Of a stretch of DNA of 64,000 bases, positions 34,700-55,300 are shown in pieces; within the stretch, counting starts at the first letter, position 1; every line of letters starts with the position of its first letter. Under the pieces are notes generated by a model. The model was not told the DNA's origin, did no database searches, and worked only from the letters and a program-made list of their open reading frames with translations. Source of the DNA: Thamnaconus septentrionalis (taxonomy: Eukaryota > Chordata > Actinopteri > Tetraodontiformes > Monacanthidae). The position numbers and the translations under genes were made by a program. Location of the stretch: contig CM020501.1 in NCBI GenBank assembly GCA_009823395.1, forward strand, positions 7,138,361 to 7,202,360. The letters are read 5' to 3'.

Positions 34700-37409
34700 T
34701 AATTTGTCTTTAAATGGCCTCTTTACGCACGTATCATAATACCACATCAATATGAAATGTCTTACTTCTCTTACTTGTGACTAAAATGCTGGCCAGCAAC
34801 TCAGATGGAAAAAGCAACAACCCTTTTTTATCGCATGCAGAAAGTTAAAACAGAGATCGCAGCACTGATAAAAATATGTGTGACGAAGCTTCGACCTGTT
34901 CCAGAAAAAAAGTCATTGGTGACACTGCGTGACAAGTACACACTTCTAGCAGTTCTTAAAGTGCTTGTAAATATTTTACGCTTCATTTACAAAGCATTGT
35001 TCACACATTTATACACACTAGAAATTAATTAATTAAATAATCTCCGACTGACAATTGATCTACGATCATTAACTCATCTAATTTTTATTTTGTTTGTGTT
35101 ACTAGTGAGATTCCAGTTTATCAGACAGTTATGACAGTAAGTATTACCAGAAAAAAGTCTGGAGATCTATGATAGCACATATCAAACTACAATGACTTCA
35201 CTTGTCTCTTATTTATTTATAGGCCACAAAGACTTTTGACTGGTCGCACAGAAACAACTTTCATGTGACAGAAAACGTCTCCTATGCAAAATACAAACGG
35301 GAAGAAAACATTCACTGCTGTCAGGTTCGCCAGCTGGCTTTCTCCTGAAATCTGCTCCCAGCAAGCTTATGAATAACATTATCCCGAGAATAAACTTCCC
35401 AAAATAACATTACCTCTCATGCACCAGGAAATGTTTTTGTGCTGTGTATGTTTGTGCGTTTCAATTTTAATGGCAGACTGAAAGCTAATTCTATTCTCTT
35501 TGTACTGGGCTTCACAACGTGCCAAGAATAGACAAAGCCACATTTTTTAAAACACCAGGCAGAACGAGGAGGAGGAGGAGGAGGAGGAGGAGGAGAATGT
35601 TTGTGTTCATCTTTCATAAAGCTGTTGGAGGACGCCTGAAGAGCTCTTTGAATAATGGTGTGAAAAGGGGACGAAAGCTGCCTACAGATCAATAAGTGAT
35701 CTTTTCTCCACAACTTCAAACTGTCGTGTTGCAGAGTTCTGAGACACACAATATAATCAAACATGTTTTGCGTTTGGTGGATAAAAGGCAAGTTGAACAG
35801 TGGAACTTGTCTGAAAATGTTAAGGTCAGACCACATGATAAAAGTAAGTAAGAATTTCCTTTACACTGACCTGCAGTCTGGTTGCTGTGTCTCCATTCAT
35901 TTCTGTGTGCACATTCAGCAGACATGAAGCAGTATTATGTAAGTTCACAATATCCCAATATCAGCTTCCTGACTTTCTGCTTGGACCACTGCTTTCGATG
36001 CAAAATAAAGATTAATGTACGCAAACACTCAAGATAAACCAGGTCATCTTTGGAATTGGAAAAACTGTTGTGGGTGTTGGATGGATGTTTTCTTTCCATA
36101 CACCTATAATGTTAAAGTGTGTTTTTATTGTTTTTCAATCTTTTTTATTGTGTGGTTGATTGCGGCTGTGTCTGAAAACCTGCTTTCCACTTTGGAGTAA
36201 TAAAGCTTGATGAGCTGAGATATATAGAACATTTCAAACTGTGTTCTCACAAATAAATTGTTTTGTTGTTTTTTTTTCTTCCCCCACAGTCAGTTTTTTA
36301 TGATCTCAATCAAACATTAAAAAAAATTCCTCTGACTGAAGCAAAATATCTTTTTTTTTTCACCAAGCTACAGCACGATGAGAGGCAGCTACACAGTTAT
36401 TGGGTGAGCAGGAGCACATTGATTTTTCCTCATGTTAAAAAGCTTTTATTGACGTGGCATTTTCTCACCAGGAAAGGTTGCAGCAGAGGAGAATGCACGC
36501 ACGCACACACACACACACACGTTAAAAAACTGTAAAGAAAAGGTGAGACCAACAAAAGACCCATGTGAATTCACCCAATAACAACCCGTTTTATTTTCAT
36601 GATACAAAGGCACTTTCTCCCCCTGCCAACACGTTTCCTCCCATAGCTTTTTTCCACAGCCTGAACACGAACCAACGATATCTGAAATTGTTTTTTAGAT
36701 TTCCTAGTGGTAATGCGAAAGGGGACTTTTCATCTTTCAAAAGCAGTAGTGAGTTAAGAACACATCATATTCAAGCAGAGAAATCCGCTGCAAGCCTCAG
36801 ACAGACAGACAGACAGACAGACAGATTTGCAGCCATGCAGGATATCTCTGTAACCTTCATCGCCTTTAAAAAAAAAATTCAGATCATAATGACAAGCTTA
36901 TCGGGAAACACTGTAATTCTCCTTTGAAAGTGATAAAGCTTCTGAGCGGCTCTATCTCAGGAGAGCCAGGGGATTTTTTTTTTTTACTGCTGACGCAGCA
37001 CTAAATCACTACGCTCTCCTCCTCCTCCTCCTTCTCTTCTCTTTTCCTTGTGCTTACCCCGACTTTCATGGAAAAAACATGCTCACTTGGTGAAGTTCAT
37101 TCCTTGCCCCTCACCATTATGACTAGATTGAAATAAAATGAAGTTTTCCATTTTGCACGTAATACTTGGGAACAAATCTGCAGCGCCACCTTACACTGAT
37201 TCACACCTTTGCCCAGCCTTCATTCAGTAAAGAGACACATGGTCCATGTGGTGGCAGTACTACAGGTGCTCTATGAGCCAGATGCTGCTTTTCAAAACAG
37301 AGCTGAAACTTGCATCAGATCGTTCGCTGCTGGCTGCCAGCTCGCTGCAGCAGGCTGCAGAGGCCGTGCGGCTAATGAACTGACTGAGGGCTAGATGAAG
37401 TGTGGCAGT
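34700..37409. other. Intergenic region between klhl5 and tmem156
   Basis: AT-rich and without recognisable exons. A (GGA)n tract lies at 35564-35595 and a short (CAGA)n at about 36801-36824. Confidence 0.55.
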
Positions 37410-37961
37410 CAGAGGTGGGAAGTAATGAAATACAAATACTTTGATACTGTCCTTAGATTTTTCAGGTATCTGTATTTTACTTCAGTATTTCTTTCTGAAA
37501 TATCAGCTATTTTCTGAAAAAAATATGCTAGTTTCTATTGTGTTTAAAAGTGTTAAAAAGATAGAAATTCTGTTTCTATTTCACTTTACTATTATACATT
37601 ACTATTATAGTTGTGTTTTCAGTATAGATAAAAATAAAAACATATAAAATTACATTGATCATTGTTAATAAATTACTACTAAATAAACTATTACTCATTA
37701 CATTATGGTTGCTGACCACTGATCACTTCAGTCCAGATTATTCGGTCACATATTCCATTTATGCGAAATTTAAACAAATGTATTGTTTCATTAATTGAAA
37801 ATAAATAAAAACCCTATTTACTTTTTACATAAGTACATTTCAGAACCTGCACTGTCTACACATACTTCAGTAAAGGGGTTGAAGCAGTGCTTTTTTTTTT
37901 TTTTTTTCCAGTATCCATATCTTTATTTAAGTACAGGATGTGAATACTTTTGTCACCTCTG
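37410..37961. mobile_element. Non-autonomous hAT-like transposon with 8-bp target duplication
   Basis: Terminal inverted repeats are CAGAGGTG at the left and CACCTCTG at the right. The flanks GTGGCAGT (37402-37409) and TTGGCAAT (37962-37969) agree at 6 of 8 positions, as expected of an old 8-bp duplication. The interior, with GGGAAGTAATGAAATACAAA and AAGTAC motifs, is typical of a common fish repeat and has no transposase. Confidence 0.65.
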
Positions 37962-38139
37962 TTGGCAATTTAAAACTACTCCTTGTTTTCCCTCGTGCAT
38001 TAGCTTGTGGCAAGAAAGCTCTAATAAAAAAAACAATAAAACTAACTTTTCACTTCTGTAGCCTGGAATGACACATGGAATATATCCATCTGGATAAAAG
38101 CCATTAGAAACCATTTGGAGCGGGGAGGCAAACGTTGGA

Positions 38140-38720
38140 ATGTGACTGGTGGTTTTGGTTTTATGGTGCCAGAAGGAAGTCGCCTACTTATGCAAACCAA
38201 TGCAATTTAATCCCTGATTGAAAACGCTGACAATGGATGGGTGATGGATGAGCAGGAATCCGAGCAATGTCGTGCAAAGGTTAATGTTTTTGTGTTGCAT
38301 GGTGGGAAACAATGATTTAGAAGGTCACTACAAGGACACAACTGATCGTGCACTTCATAAAACGCATGTATAAAATGATAAAGAAATAGGATGAAATCCA
38401 ACCAGGCTTTTGAGGCCTCGGCCAATCCGAGAGCCTCATTCTATAAAGCACATCCAGGGATTAGGTTCAGCCGTCCCGGCAAGGACACGATGAGGGGGAT
38501 CAAATGTTCAACAACATGTGACGCCTGAAATACAAGCGCAACCTGCGCTGTGTCGGCGAGCCGTGGTCCGTTCTTGAATATCCTCTCCTGAAACTAAATC
38601 CCTAATCTCATCGTGTCTTTACATTCAATCTAACGTTTCAGTGTGGCGGTCTAAAAATATCTCTGCATCTTGGCAGTGATTTGTGTCTGAGGTGGCTGAC
38701 TGAGTGCCGCGCTTACCCCT
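38140..38720. promoter_or_regulatory. Candidate conserved non-coding stretch upstream of tmem156
   Basis: A repeat-poor segment with TTATGCAAACCAATGC (octamer-like) and TTAATCCCTGATTG motifs and no coding signal. Inferred from composition only. Confidence 0.25.
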
Positions 38721-39270
38721 GGTTTTCTAGAAGAGCCGAGGAGCCTGCTGCCATTGCCTGCTGCTGCCCTGAAATGCAGAACAATGAATTAGAAAAAGGG
38801 AAAATTGAAAATATTTTTTAATTCTTGTGTTGCTTTCCCTCCTACTTTGAAGATCATGTCAATTTATCTCTCTTTATCTATATACACACACACAGATTCT
38901 ACATACAATCTTGCATCCACAAAACACATACAGTCCAACTAAACATCCATTGAATTTGGAGAAAACATAAAGGATGAAAAGTAATTTGTGTGTGTGTGTG
39001 CCGTTTTTCTTTCCCAGGTCTTTGCAGCTTTGATACGGTTCTGAGCGGCTGACTGAGCCTTGAAAGAGGGAAGCTGCTGTGTAGTGGAGATAAGGCTCCA
39101 CCTGTCAGCCAGGCTCATCACTGTGTTTGTATGTTTGAGTAGTGGATCTTCTCTTTCTCTCTTCCTCCCTCCCTCCTTTCTGCGTCTGCCTCCCTCTGTC
39201 TGTGTCTGAAAGGCCAACCTTGATAAGAGGCTCTCACAAGCCCAACAGAGGCTACGTCAGGCAGCACAAA

Positions 39271-39291
39271 GGGGGGGGGGGGGGGGGGGGG
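39271..39291. repeat. G21 homopolymer
   Basis: Twenty-one consecutive G on the plus strand; could form a G-quadruplex. Confidence 0.95.
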
Positions 39292-39765
39292 CACCCTTTA
39301 ATGAGTAATAAAAGGGATAAAGAGAGAGGTAATTAATTTACAGCTGCATTACAAAAACCTATAAAGCTCCATCCACGGCAGAGGATGAGCAGCCTGTGTG
39401 TACGAGGGTATTGCTGTTACTGCAATAAAAAATTATCTTGTCAAAATGACCATAAAGACTTTAAGAAATCTGACTGTAGATATCATAACAATGATGGAAG
39501 GACTCATATTTTGGGCTTAATCTGAGAAATGTAAAATCTGTGGTATATTTGGTGGAACGAAGAGAAGAAACTAACGATGCAACTTCCTCTTAGTTTGTGC
39601 TTTAGCGTGTATTTTGCACAGTTTTTACAGTGACTCAATCAAAAACAGGAAACCTTTCAAAATGAAACAATAACAGTATGTTAGTGCAGTATTTTTAAAT
39701 ACTGCATTTTCTACTGTTTTCACGCAAAATATTTGGCAAGTTTCTTAGTTGTCTATTTGTTTAAT

Positions 39766-39899
39766 CATTCATTCATTCTTCTACACCTGTTTATTCCTAT
39801 TCAGGGTCACGGGGGTCTGCTGGAGCCTATCCCAGCTGTCTTAGGGCGAAGGCAGGGAACACCCTGGACAAGTCGCCAGTTCATTGCAGGGCCCTATTT
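39766..39899 (+). repeat. Dispersed fish repeat, copy 1 (LINE/SINE tail type)
   Basis: It contains GGGTCACGGGGGTCTGCTGG, CCTATCCCAGCTGTCTTAGG and CAAGTCGCCAGTTCATTGCA. A nearly identical copy lies at 55692-55830 in the same orientation. This motif is very common in fish genomes, usually as a retrotransposon 3' tail; the exact family is not certain. Confidence 0.7.
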
Positions 39900-40435
39900 G
39901 TTTAATAGTTGTTCATTATCCTGACTGTTTTTTTCAACAAGAAACCTTCGGCATAATCAGCTGACCTCTCTCTCTCTCTCTCTCTCTTTTTTTAAAAAGA
40001 TGGACAACAACACAATGCGATCACCCGGTGACCTGTGTGCGCTGCCATTCACACAGAGTGACAGTTGAAACGTCTTCGTATCTCTTCTTTCAAATTGCCC
40101 AGCGGCTGCCTCGAAGACCCTCAGACAGAAACAGAACAATTCTACTCACACGCTGCTGCTGGAAAGTTTCGGTTGCGTCTTGAACCCTCCATTTCTCTCT
40201 CGCATGAGGACAGGAAGTGCAATAGGAAGTGAAGTTGCACTTAACACGTCTGGGTTTGTATCGCTGCGCCTCTGTGGCAGACTCACAGTTGGAGTTGCAG
40301 CACGTGGAGAGAGTTCACCCCGAGAGGCCAAGAGAAGGTGCCAATGGATGTGTTTGTTTGTCTCTAGAGAGGGAAGCAGCCACGGTTGGCCTCGGTCCAT
40401 GTGTGCGTCGGTGTGTCTGATCTCATGGTGGAGCC

Positions 40436-43400
40436 ATGACAAGAGCCACACTCACTAAACTCCTCATCCTTGTGATCCTCGTCTTCATCATCTGCCTCCC
40501 AGAATTCTTCATCCTCTCTCGAGGTGGGTCCACGGTACGGTCACAGCTTCAGGGTCATCCAGCGTGTTTCTGATTGTGACATTATGTACAACATGAGTAT
40601 AGAAGCTTGAACTGCAATGCATTACTATTTTTGAGAAACTCAAATGAATCACTGAATTGATTCCATTACGTTCAACTCCATACGAGACTAAGAGGGAATT
40701 CTTCAGTATTCTGCTGCTTTGAGAATGTTCTGTTTTACGAGAGCCTTTTGCTGCGGGCTCAGGCTCTCTGCACATGTTCGCCCTTTATGGTTCTGCTTCC
40801 TGTGTCTTCAACAGTCAGATATGAACTCGAGGCAGGAACTCTTGTTTTAAGATCTTCTTCTGATTTGAACATTGTGCCTCACTCCTAGAGAGCAGCAAAA
40901 AAAAATCATTCTCAATCTTTCTTTCTTTTCTTTTAGTGTCAAAAGTGAACTTCCTGTGTCTGCCCTACCCGTCCTGCCAGAGAGGCGATACGGCAGCGGG
41001 GGAAAATGGGGGACGAGGGGGCTCTGAAACCAAGGGGAAGCCTGAGTGCAGCTCTTGGCAGACTGCAGAGTGGCAAAAAGGGAAAGAGGTTTGCACACAA
41101 GAGAATCAAGTGAGCCTGAATCCTGTGTCAGACTCAAGGGTCTGGGGAGACTCAGATAAGAACTGGTTCATGTGTGAGACAGATCTGGACATGGCTGAGT
41201 TGCAGCAAAACCTCTCATCCTCAGGTATCACTGTCAAAACTCTGCCGACTTTCACATACAGTGACGCCGACGTAGAACAGATGGTCGAGGAATTTTTATA
41301 AGTTGAGATATTAATGGTACCTGCAGGGGAAACAAACAAACCAACCATCATGTACACATATTTAGACTTTAGATCTAAAAAAAGAAAAAAAAAGAAAACA
41401 ATGACAAAAACATTCCATTTTAAACATTCAGACATTAGTTATGATCAACGGCACGGAAGCAAGTGACTCAAAACTCCTCACGTAACCACCAGCAAGAAAA
41501 CAATAGTGCCGTTTGTCACTGTATGAAACAACAAGAGCAAATAAGACTCCTTGTCCTCATGCAATAAGTTGCGAAAACATCTGTTATTGTCAGGACAAAT
41601 AACTTGACAATGTCCCTGTATCCACCTACAGCCTTGAGGTTACTCTTCGAGGTCTCTGTGGAGCTTCAGCTCAGAGACACAGAGGATCTCAACCTCACCC
41701 TGTACGGCCTGGGCAACCACAGCTCCCTGCAGCCTCACCCCCCCGAGGAGGAGGACGGAGCAGGAGGAGAAAGGGCGAAGGAGGACAACGGAAAAGGACA
41801 AGCGTTTTACTGCTGCCTGCCGACCTCCGACCCCGCCGCACAAAGCCACTGCCTCCTTTGGCTCGCCAACCAGACCTTCATGACGGCAACGCAGCGGCCG
41901 CCGTCCAGAGTGACGTCCAAAGGTCGGTGCCAGGATGGAGGAGTAGCGCGTTGTGCGGCGTGGCTGCAGTACAAGTTGGCGTGGCAAACACAAATAAAGC
42001 AGCCAATCAGTTTTCGCTTAAGGTCTGATTTAAAAAGTAATTCAACCCTGAACTGTTCCCGCAGTCATTATTCTATTCTGGAAAAAAAAAAAAAGTTTTC
42101 CACAATTCTTCCTCCCTCAGCACGGGCGCCTCTCCACCGTTTCCATCCACTCTCTCCTCCCATCCAGAAGCCTTTTCTATCTCCGATTTCAGTTTGGCAT
42201 TTTTCTTCAACATTGCCCTGAGCTCAAGGCTAATTGAAGTCATATTTTCCAATGGGCTTGCGAGTCAAAAAAAGGGGAAAACCATTATATATTTTTTTTA
42301 TAACCAAGTTTACACCCCCTCACTTTTGAGGTTTTTTTTGTTGTTGTTTTTTGCTCAAGGTTGCTGCTGTATCATCACCACTACTATCAGCATTTCCTTA
42401 TCTGAAATATTTTATCACACATGCGGTTGCGCCTCTTCCTTTTTTCTGTAACGGTTTTAGCGGCTGACACTTAGGATGCAGTATTACGAGCTGGAAGGGT
42501 CTGAGCTCGAGGCAGGTTTTACAGTTTTGGAGGCAATAAGGAAGCATGAAGAAAAAAAATCCTCCAGCAGCATGCAGGGCAGAGCTGCAAAGTCAACAAA
42601 TGGCTGGATAGGCTGCATGGAGACAAATAAAAACTGTCCCTCTAATGACCGACTGACCATTGATTGATTGATTAACCTCATACCTTTCTGTTCTGGTCCT
42701 CCCGTCTCCCAGGTGAGTGGCGGTGTGCTTTGCGGGTGCTCTGGCTGGTCCTGCTCTGTGTGGTTCTGCTGGCCATCCTCTCAACTGTATTGGAACAGAT
42801 CTTCATCTACAGTAAGACTCTGTCTTTCCTCCCCCTCTTCCCCATCACGCTCACCTTAAAGATTGGGACGTTTTAATGAAACCAGATATGCTTCTTGTTT
42901 TGACAGAAAAGGCCAAGGTGCATCCTGCACGTTGTGAAGTCACCTTTAAGCAGTCCAAAGGTACTTTTCCAAGAATTTTTTTTTTTTTTTTTAAGTTTCT
43001 ACTTCTAGGTTTGAAACATCCACAACATGTGATAAATGAATAAAGGTCTTACATGCACCACATGTGGGGACGATGTGATACCATGATGTCTCTCCAAGGA
43101 CATGGCGCAAAATTCAAATCTTAAGTCGTTTAACCTTCATTGGCAAATCCTGTGTTAAAAATGCTGAACCGTAAAACTCAAGTCATTCATGTTGTCCGGC
43201 ACTGCTCTTCAAGAAAAAAATGTGCTTTTGACTTGAAGTTAAAAAAAAAAAAGAAAAAAAAGAGAGAGACACCAAAGATGTGAACATGCAATGAATAAAT
43301 AGCTCACTGGGCAAAAATCTTGATGGTTTCAGTAACTGATCACCTATTTTAGGATCATGTCGTTCCCATGACCACTTGAACAACAAGACTACTCCAGAAT

Positions 43401-44508
43401 TCTAGTAAAGTAAGCGGAATACTTGGCTGCTGAGTGTTTTGAGGAAAATGTGGTGTAATGAGTGCGATGATGTAGTGATGAGGGTTAGTGCGCACTAGCT
43501 GGACCAAGGAGCCAGCAGGACAGGTGCTGAGAGAGAACTACTTGAGCTGTAGCGCCACAGATTAGGGAAGTTGCAAATGATGACTGGGTAAAAGACAGAC
43601 AGGAAGGAATGACAAGAAAAAAATGAAAGTGGTCATCATGAGTTAGTTTTAATATCCATTTTGTAATGTTTAAAAAAAGGACTGAAAACAACTTTGCAAC
43701 TCTTCACTAAGTCAATCTGAAATAATTTAAGTTTAGGATTCTAAACTCTTCTCAGTGATTGTTTTTGACAGAAGGTTCAGGTTAGGTTAATAAGAGTGTG
43801 TACTGAATTCATTTTACCTGGATAACATTTTTAATTCTCTCCAACAGGGAGAATTCTTGACTTTAATGTTACCCAGCCCTGGGCAGGTTAGTCAACAAAC
43901 ACACCTCTGTTCAGATTTAAAAACCTTCAATTATCATGATTCATGATTATTATGATTAACAGTTTCGATCAATGGAACGGAACTGCCACCAATTCAAGAG
44001 GCTCAAAGTCAAGGTAGGAGTACTGCACAAATGTACCATTCAAAAAGTTACTCACAATCCCTCTGTGACTTCTGTTTAAAAAAACTAAACAAACAAACAT
44101 GTTTTTACAGATGACATCGAAACCCTTTTGGATGGAACCATTGACCATTCTAGTACAGGTAAACCCCAGAATCCAATAGTTAATACAATAATACAAATTG
44201 TTTATTGTCTCATAAGATCAGAAAAAAGTGAAGTAAAGCAAGAAGTTCAGTTTTGTATGAAATGGAAGACTTAAATTCTGGTGGCCGGTATTTGTTATGG
44301 TGAGACAGCATAGATAGTAGTAGTGAATTACAAACTCAACCTGATCTGGGGTCATGCATGCAAAGGCCTGATTTTCCTTCATGTCCAATGTGTTTTCAGT
44401 GAATTTCTTAATATACTTGTTTGTTTTTTTCTCTCCTACTCAGCATGTCTGCATCATCGCAGCCATCACGCCACCGCCACTGACACAGATGGGATGCACA
44501 TCCTGTAG
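40436..44508 (+). CDS. tmem156: Transmembrane protein 156
   Basis: Nine coding exons: 40436-40523, 40937-41224, 41632-41922, 42713-42811, 42907-42960, 43848-43886, 43963-44013, 44111-44158 and 44444-44508. All internal junctions are phase 1 and the total is 1023 nt (340 residues; human about 296). The N-terminus MTRATLTKLLILVILVFIIC, then LPEFF, is the TMEM156 signal-anchor helix (about 9-27; human has MTKTALLKLF and LPEYF). The Cys-containing middle has possible N-glycosylation sites (NLSS, NLTL, NHSS, NQTF). A second helix is at about 231-249 (VLWLVLLCVVLLAILSTVL). The cytosolic tail has ELPPIQE, resembling the human VLPPIPEL end. Function is unknown. The gene lies between klhl5 and fam114a1 as in human, which supports the call although the ectodomain is divergent. 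Stop TAG at 44506-44508. Confidence 0.85.
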
Positions 44509-45557
44509 AGCAGCAACCACAGCACCAGAGGAGCAGTTTTCAACTGGTCAAAACCTGCCTGGACCAGTCGGTGACTTTGAGGAGAAAGACACAGACGCCA
44601 CAGGTTGAGTTTAGATGTGAAAAAGGCACGAGGCGACCAACAGGAAGCGTCCTGCTCCTACTGACTCTACAATGTGGATAAGCCGCCTTAATGTGAATGA
44701 GAACAGACACAAATGAAAATAGTTTGAATCAGAATTAATTTTATAGATTTTTTCATAAACAGACAGGCCACAACTAAGAGGAGAGAGAGAGAGGGAGACG
44801 AGGGGGCTTATACTCAGGCAATATTTCAAGTTGAAGCTTTAAGCAATCACTTGATAAGACACTTGGAAAGTTTTGTGTGAAGGAGTAGAGCCGATTTACC
44901 CCCGACAGAAGAAGCAGTAGTAGAAGGAGAAGGGCTGGGGGGATTTCTTAATGTGATGGGAGGCTTGAGTAAATCCACGACAAGAGTAAAAATTAAATTG
45001 GTTGCTCGGAAAAAAAAGTTTATTATTTCTCAGAGGAGTTTGAATTAATGGAGTTATCAAATTAGCTACACCTCGGTATTTTAGCTTTTCATTCCATGTC
45101 ACCATAAGTTAAGGTTCAAAAGTGGGCGGTTTTGGAGGGGGGGGATAATACTGATATTTAACCTCAACTACATGTTTCAGTGCAATGTCACAAGTGTTGT
45201 TTAAGGTTTACATTGAAATTTCGACCATATGGAGTGTAACTAAAACGTCATCATGCCTCATGTCTCCTGAACATGGTTGGTCATATTTCTGTGTTTAGTT
45301 CAGTTACAGCTCATTATAGATGCACGTATTGCACATGGACCATTGCACAAAGTTTCAATTGAACAATTGATATATGAAAATAATAGAATTTTATATTTAA
45401 ACATCTTGACCATGAGCATAATAAGTGTGAGGCACATAACAATAATCATGTAATAATCTGACTTTCAGACAGTAAATCATGGATAAATTAAGACAAGCAG
45501 GTGGGCAGTTAGTGTTTTTGAAGAGTGCGAGCGTATATGTGTGTGTGTGTGTGTGTG
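44509..45557. other. Convergent 3' UTR region of tmem156 and fam114a1
   Basis: About 1.05 kb separates the two stop codons, which face each other. TTTATT at 45019-45024 gives AATAAA on the minus strand, a possible fam114a1 polyadenylation signal about 535 nt after its stop. No further gene was seen. Confidence 0.5.
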
Positions 45558-52675
<7,118 letters not shown>

Positions 52676-52681
52676 GGTAAC

Positions 52682-55135
52682 CTGCAAAATTCATATCATT
52701 GTTATACCTCCGTTTAAAAAGTGTAATTTATTTTTAATATTAATCACAAATGAGAGCTGTCACTTGTCTATTGTTCTGCTCCTGTCGAAACCCCAATTTA
52801 TAGATCAGTGGAATCATGATGTTACGTCCTATTTCAAACATGACATATATTGAGCTTTAACGAAAAAGAACTGTAATAAATTATTAATATATCAACAGGG
52901 TGTCATTTCCCCAAAGAGTTGAGGGGAAGGAAACTCTGAAATGCTTGAGCGAGGTGCTGCAACACAGGAGTGTTGCACTTCATAAGTCAGACAGAACCAC
53001 ATAATGCAACACTGAAGTGGAAATGTTGAAGCAGCAGTGACATCAGTCAGGAGTTTATGTCAAATGGTTCTAGATGGAATGACTCAATGGTCAAAAGTTT
53101 TACTTGTTTAGTTTAACAGCTGACGTTGATATTTTGGGGACTAAATCTTGATTACTCGTCTTACCTTAATGAAATTCATGGTTCATTGGAAAAAGGAAAA
53201 TAAGAAAGTGTTTGAAAGCATTTAATTTAAAGAAGAAGTACAAGAGAAAACATACAGAAGCAACAAGTAAACCCACATATATTACAAACTACTGATCCGC
53301 AGCCTGACATGGGAGACACGCAGCATTAAAGTTTAGTTCACTGTCAATTCAGAATGTTTGGAAACAAATTTTCTTATTTTAGAAGCCAGATTATATACAA
53401 ACAACATACTTTAAAAATGTAAAGGTTTTATTATTGCGCTTTGAATAACAGAGTGGATAAAAAACAACACACGTACAGTTAATTTTTCTGTACCTGTTAA
53501 GTATCTAAATACTGAAGGAGGAATTCTTGCTGCGCAAGTCACTTATGCAGTGACACATTTAGGCTCGACACTGCCATCTAGCGGTATACAACTATCCACG
53601 TCAAATCACAACTTATGCTAATGGTTTAAACACTTATAAATTTGACCTTGGCTTACAGCTAAGAAAGTGTGTTTGCTGCATAATTTATTTGTTGTAAAGA
53701 TACTTATCAACAATAACTATTATTGGAAAGCTGCTTATTTCCCTTTTTAAATGATGCTACATTTACAAGAAATATCCACGGATATGACGATGAGAATGTG
53801 GGTTGCATCAAAAAAAGAAAAGAAAAGCCAAATCTTTTCTTCTGTCAATGCCAAACAGTTTGTGACTGTTCGTGGCGCTGGTCTCAGGGGATAATGTAGT
53901 TGGGATTTTGGTCCCAGGCTGAGGGTATAGGATTGCCACGAGATGCAGTCATCTTAATACAACCAGTACAAAAAAAAATAATATTTATGAGACGCCAGAG
54001 TCTCAATGCATCACTTTGCATTAACACTGCAACCAATGACAACAAGTCTTGATTTACCAAGTGAAGGAGATGCTGCATCAAACCATCACATCAGCAGTCT
54101 GTGAGGCGTCTACAGTTTGACTTTATGATCCAAATGTCATAGGCAGGAACTGGACTTATTACTGAGCACAATATTCCTCCACATGTTCTAATCAGGAACC
54201 ATTCATTCAACAGTCATTGTGAGCACCTGGAGGTACCACAATCAAAACAAGAATCAGTAGCAAAGGTAAAATAAGCAGTCTAGCAATGGCAGAGAAGGTT
54301 TGACTCATATTCAGTTCGACCCACAACTGCATGGTTCTTACAAACATAAAGCAATTTATTAAAAGGGAGAATAAACAGACATCCCAGTGGTATAATAGTT
54401 GTCAGGAAGCATTGTTACAACACAGAAATGATCTGCCAAACAAATTGCATTACTTTGTTGTGCCAGGTTTAAAAAAAGGCTTTGTCATCCAAGAAAAAAG
54501 TCAACGGGAACAATAGCATCTATGACAACCAGAACAAACAAAAAGATTTGTGCTGAAATGAAAAGGCATGCATCTCAGAACAGCAGTATGGCCAACTGAA
54601 CAAGGCACTATAGAAATGATGCGACAATACTGGCTATTGTTATTATTTCTATGCATATATGCATTTTCCCTTCTATATTCACCAAACTCCTCTGGAAGTC
54701 GGATAAGTCCTGATTATGAAAACAAAAAGTACACAATCAGACAGAAAATAAACCACAACAAGATCAGACAAATTAAATAAACGAAATGATCAGACAGCTT
54801 AAACAAACAAACCGCAGCAACAACAGCAGCAGCAACAACAACCTGAGCCATTTATGATGAAAAACATAATTTAAAAAAAATTACAGTAGCACAGCACGAT
54901 GCCACAAAGAAATTGAGAACACAGTTTTACTGAAAGGCCATTTGACAACTGGTCTATTATTCACAGTGTTTTGGTGTTTTAGGAAGTCACAACAAGTTCA
55001 CAAGTGCAGCGCACTGATGGAACGGCATCGCAGTCTCATGAATCCAGAATATTACCCCACTTTTGCGTCAGGCAAAACAAAGCAGAAAGGCTAAAAGTCG
55101 TATTAGTTAGTGACAGAAGTGTCAGTGTAGCTCAC
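52682..55135 (-). other. fam114a1 5' intron
   Basis: AT-rich sequence between the acceptor TTTGCAG|GTTACC (52682-52683) and the likely non-coding first exon. It contains a possible alternative exon ending at 53165 (see findings). (AAC/AGC)n-like purine sequence lies at about 54800-54845. Confidence 0.5.
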
Positions 55136-55300
55136 CCGCTTGGTGTCAGCCAGAAGCAGCTCCTCTTCCGCCACGCCACGTCGGCAGACCGCTGGCCGAC
55201 TGTGCCAAAGAGTAGCAACAGCCGAGAGAGTTCACGGCCCGGCCCAGCGACGTCGTCTGCTGGTCAGGACACCCACCTGCTAGCTATTCAGCACTGATAA
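55136..55300 (-). promoter_or_regulatory. fam114a1: Likely fam114a1 5' UTR exon and promoter
   Basis: A GC- and CpG-rich island in AT-rich surroundings, ending at a good minus-strand donor AAGCGG|GTGAGC (exon end 55136). It has no long frame of its own, so it reads as a non-coding first exon. The upstream boundary is approximate. Confidence 0.5.

Noticed and set aside
41225..41301. Extension of tmem156 exon 2 to a stop at 41301 as a short single-exon-2 protein
   Set aside because: A good donor (CTCAG|GTATCA) and an in-phase downstream exon chain with a membrane helix make the spliced form far more likely. The read-through would be an intron-retention product at most.
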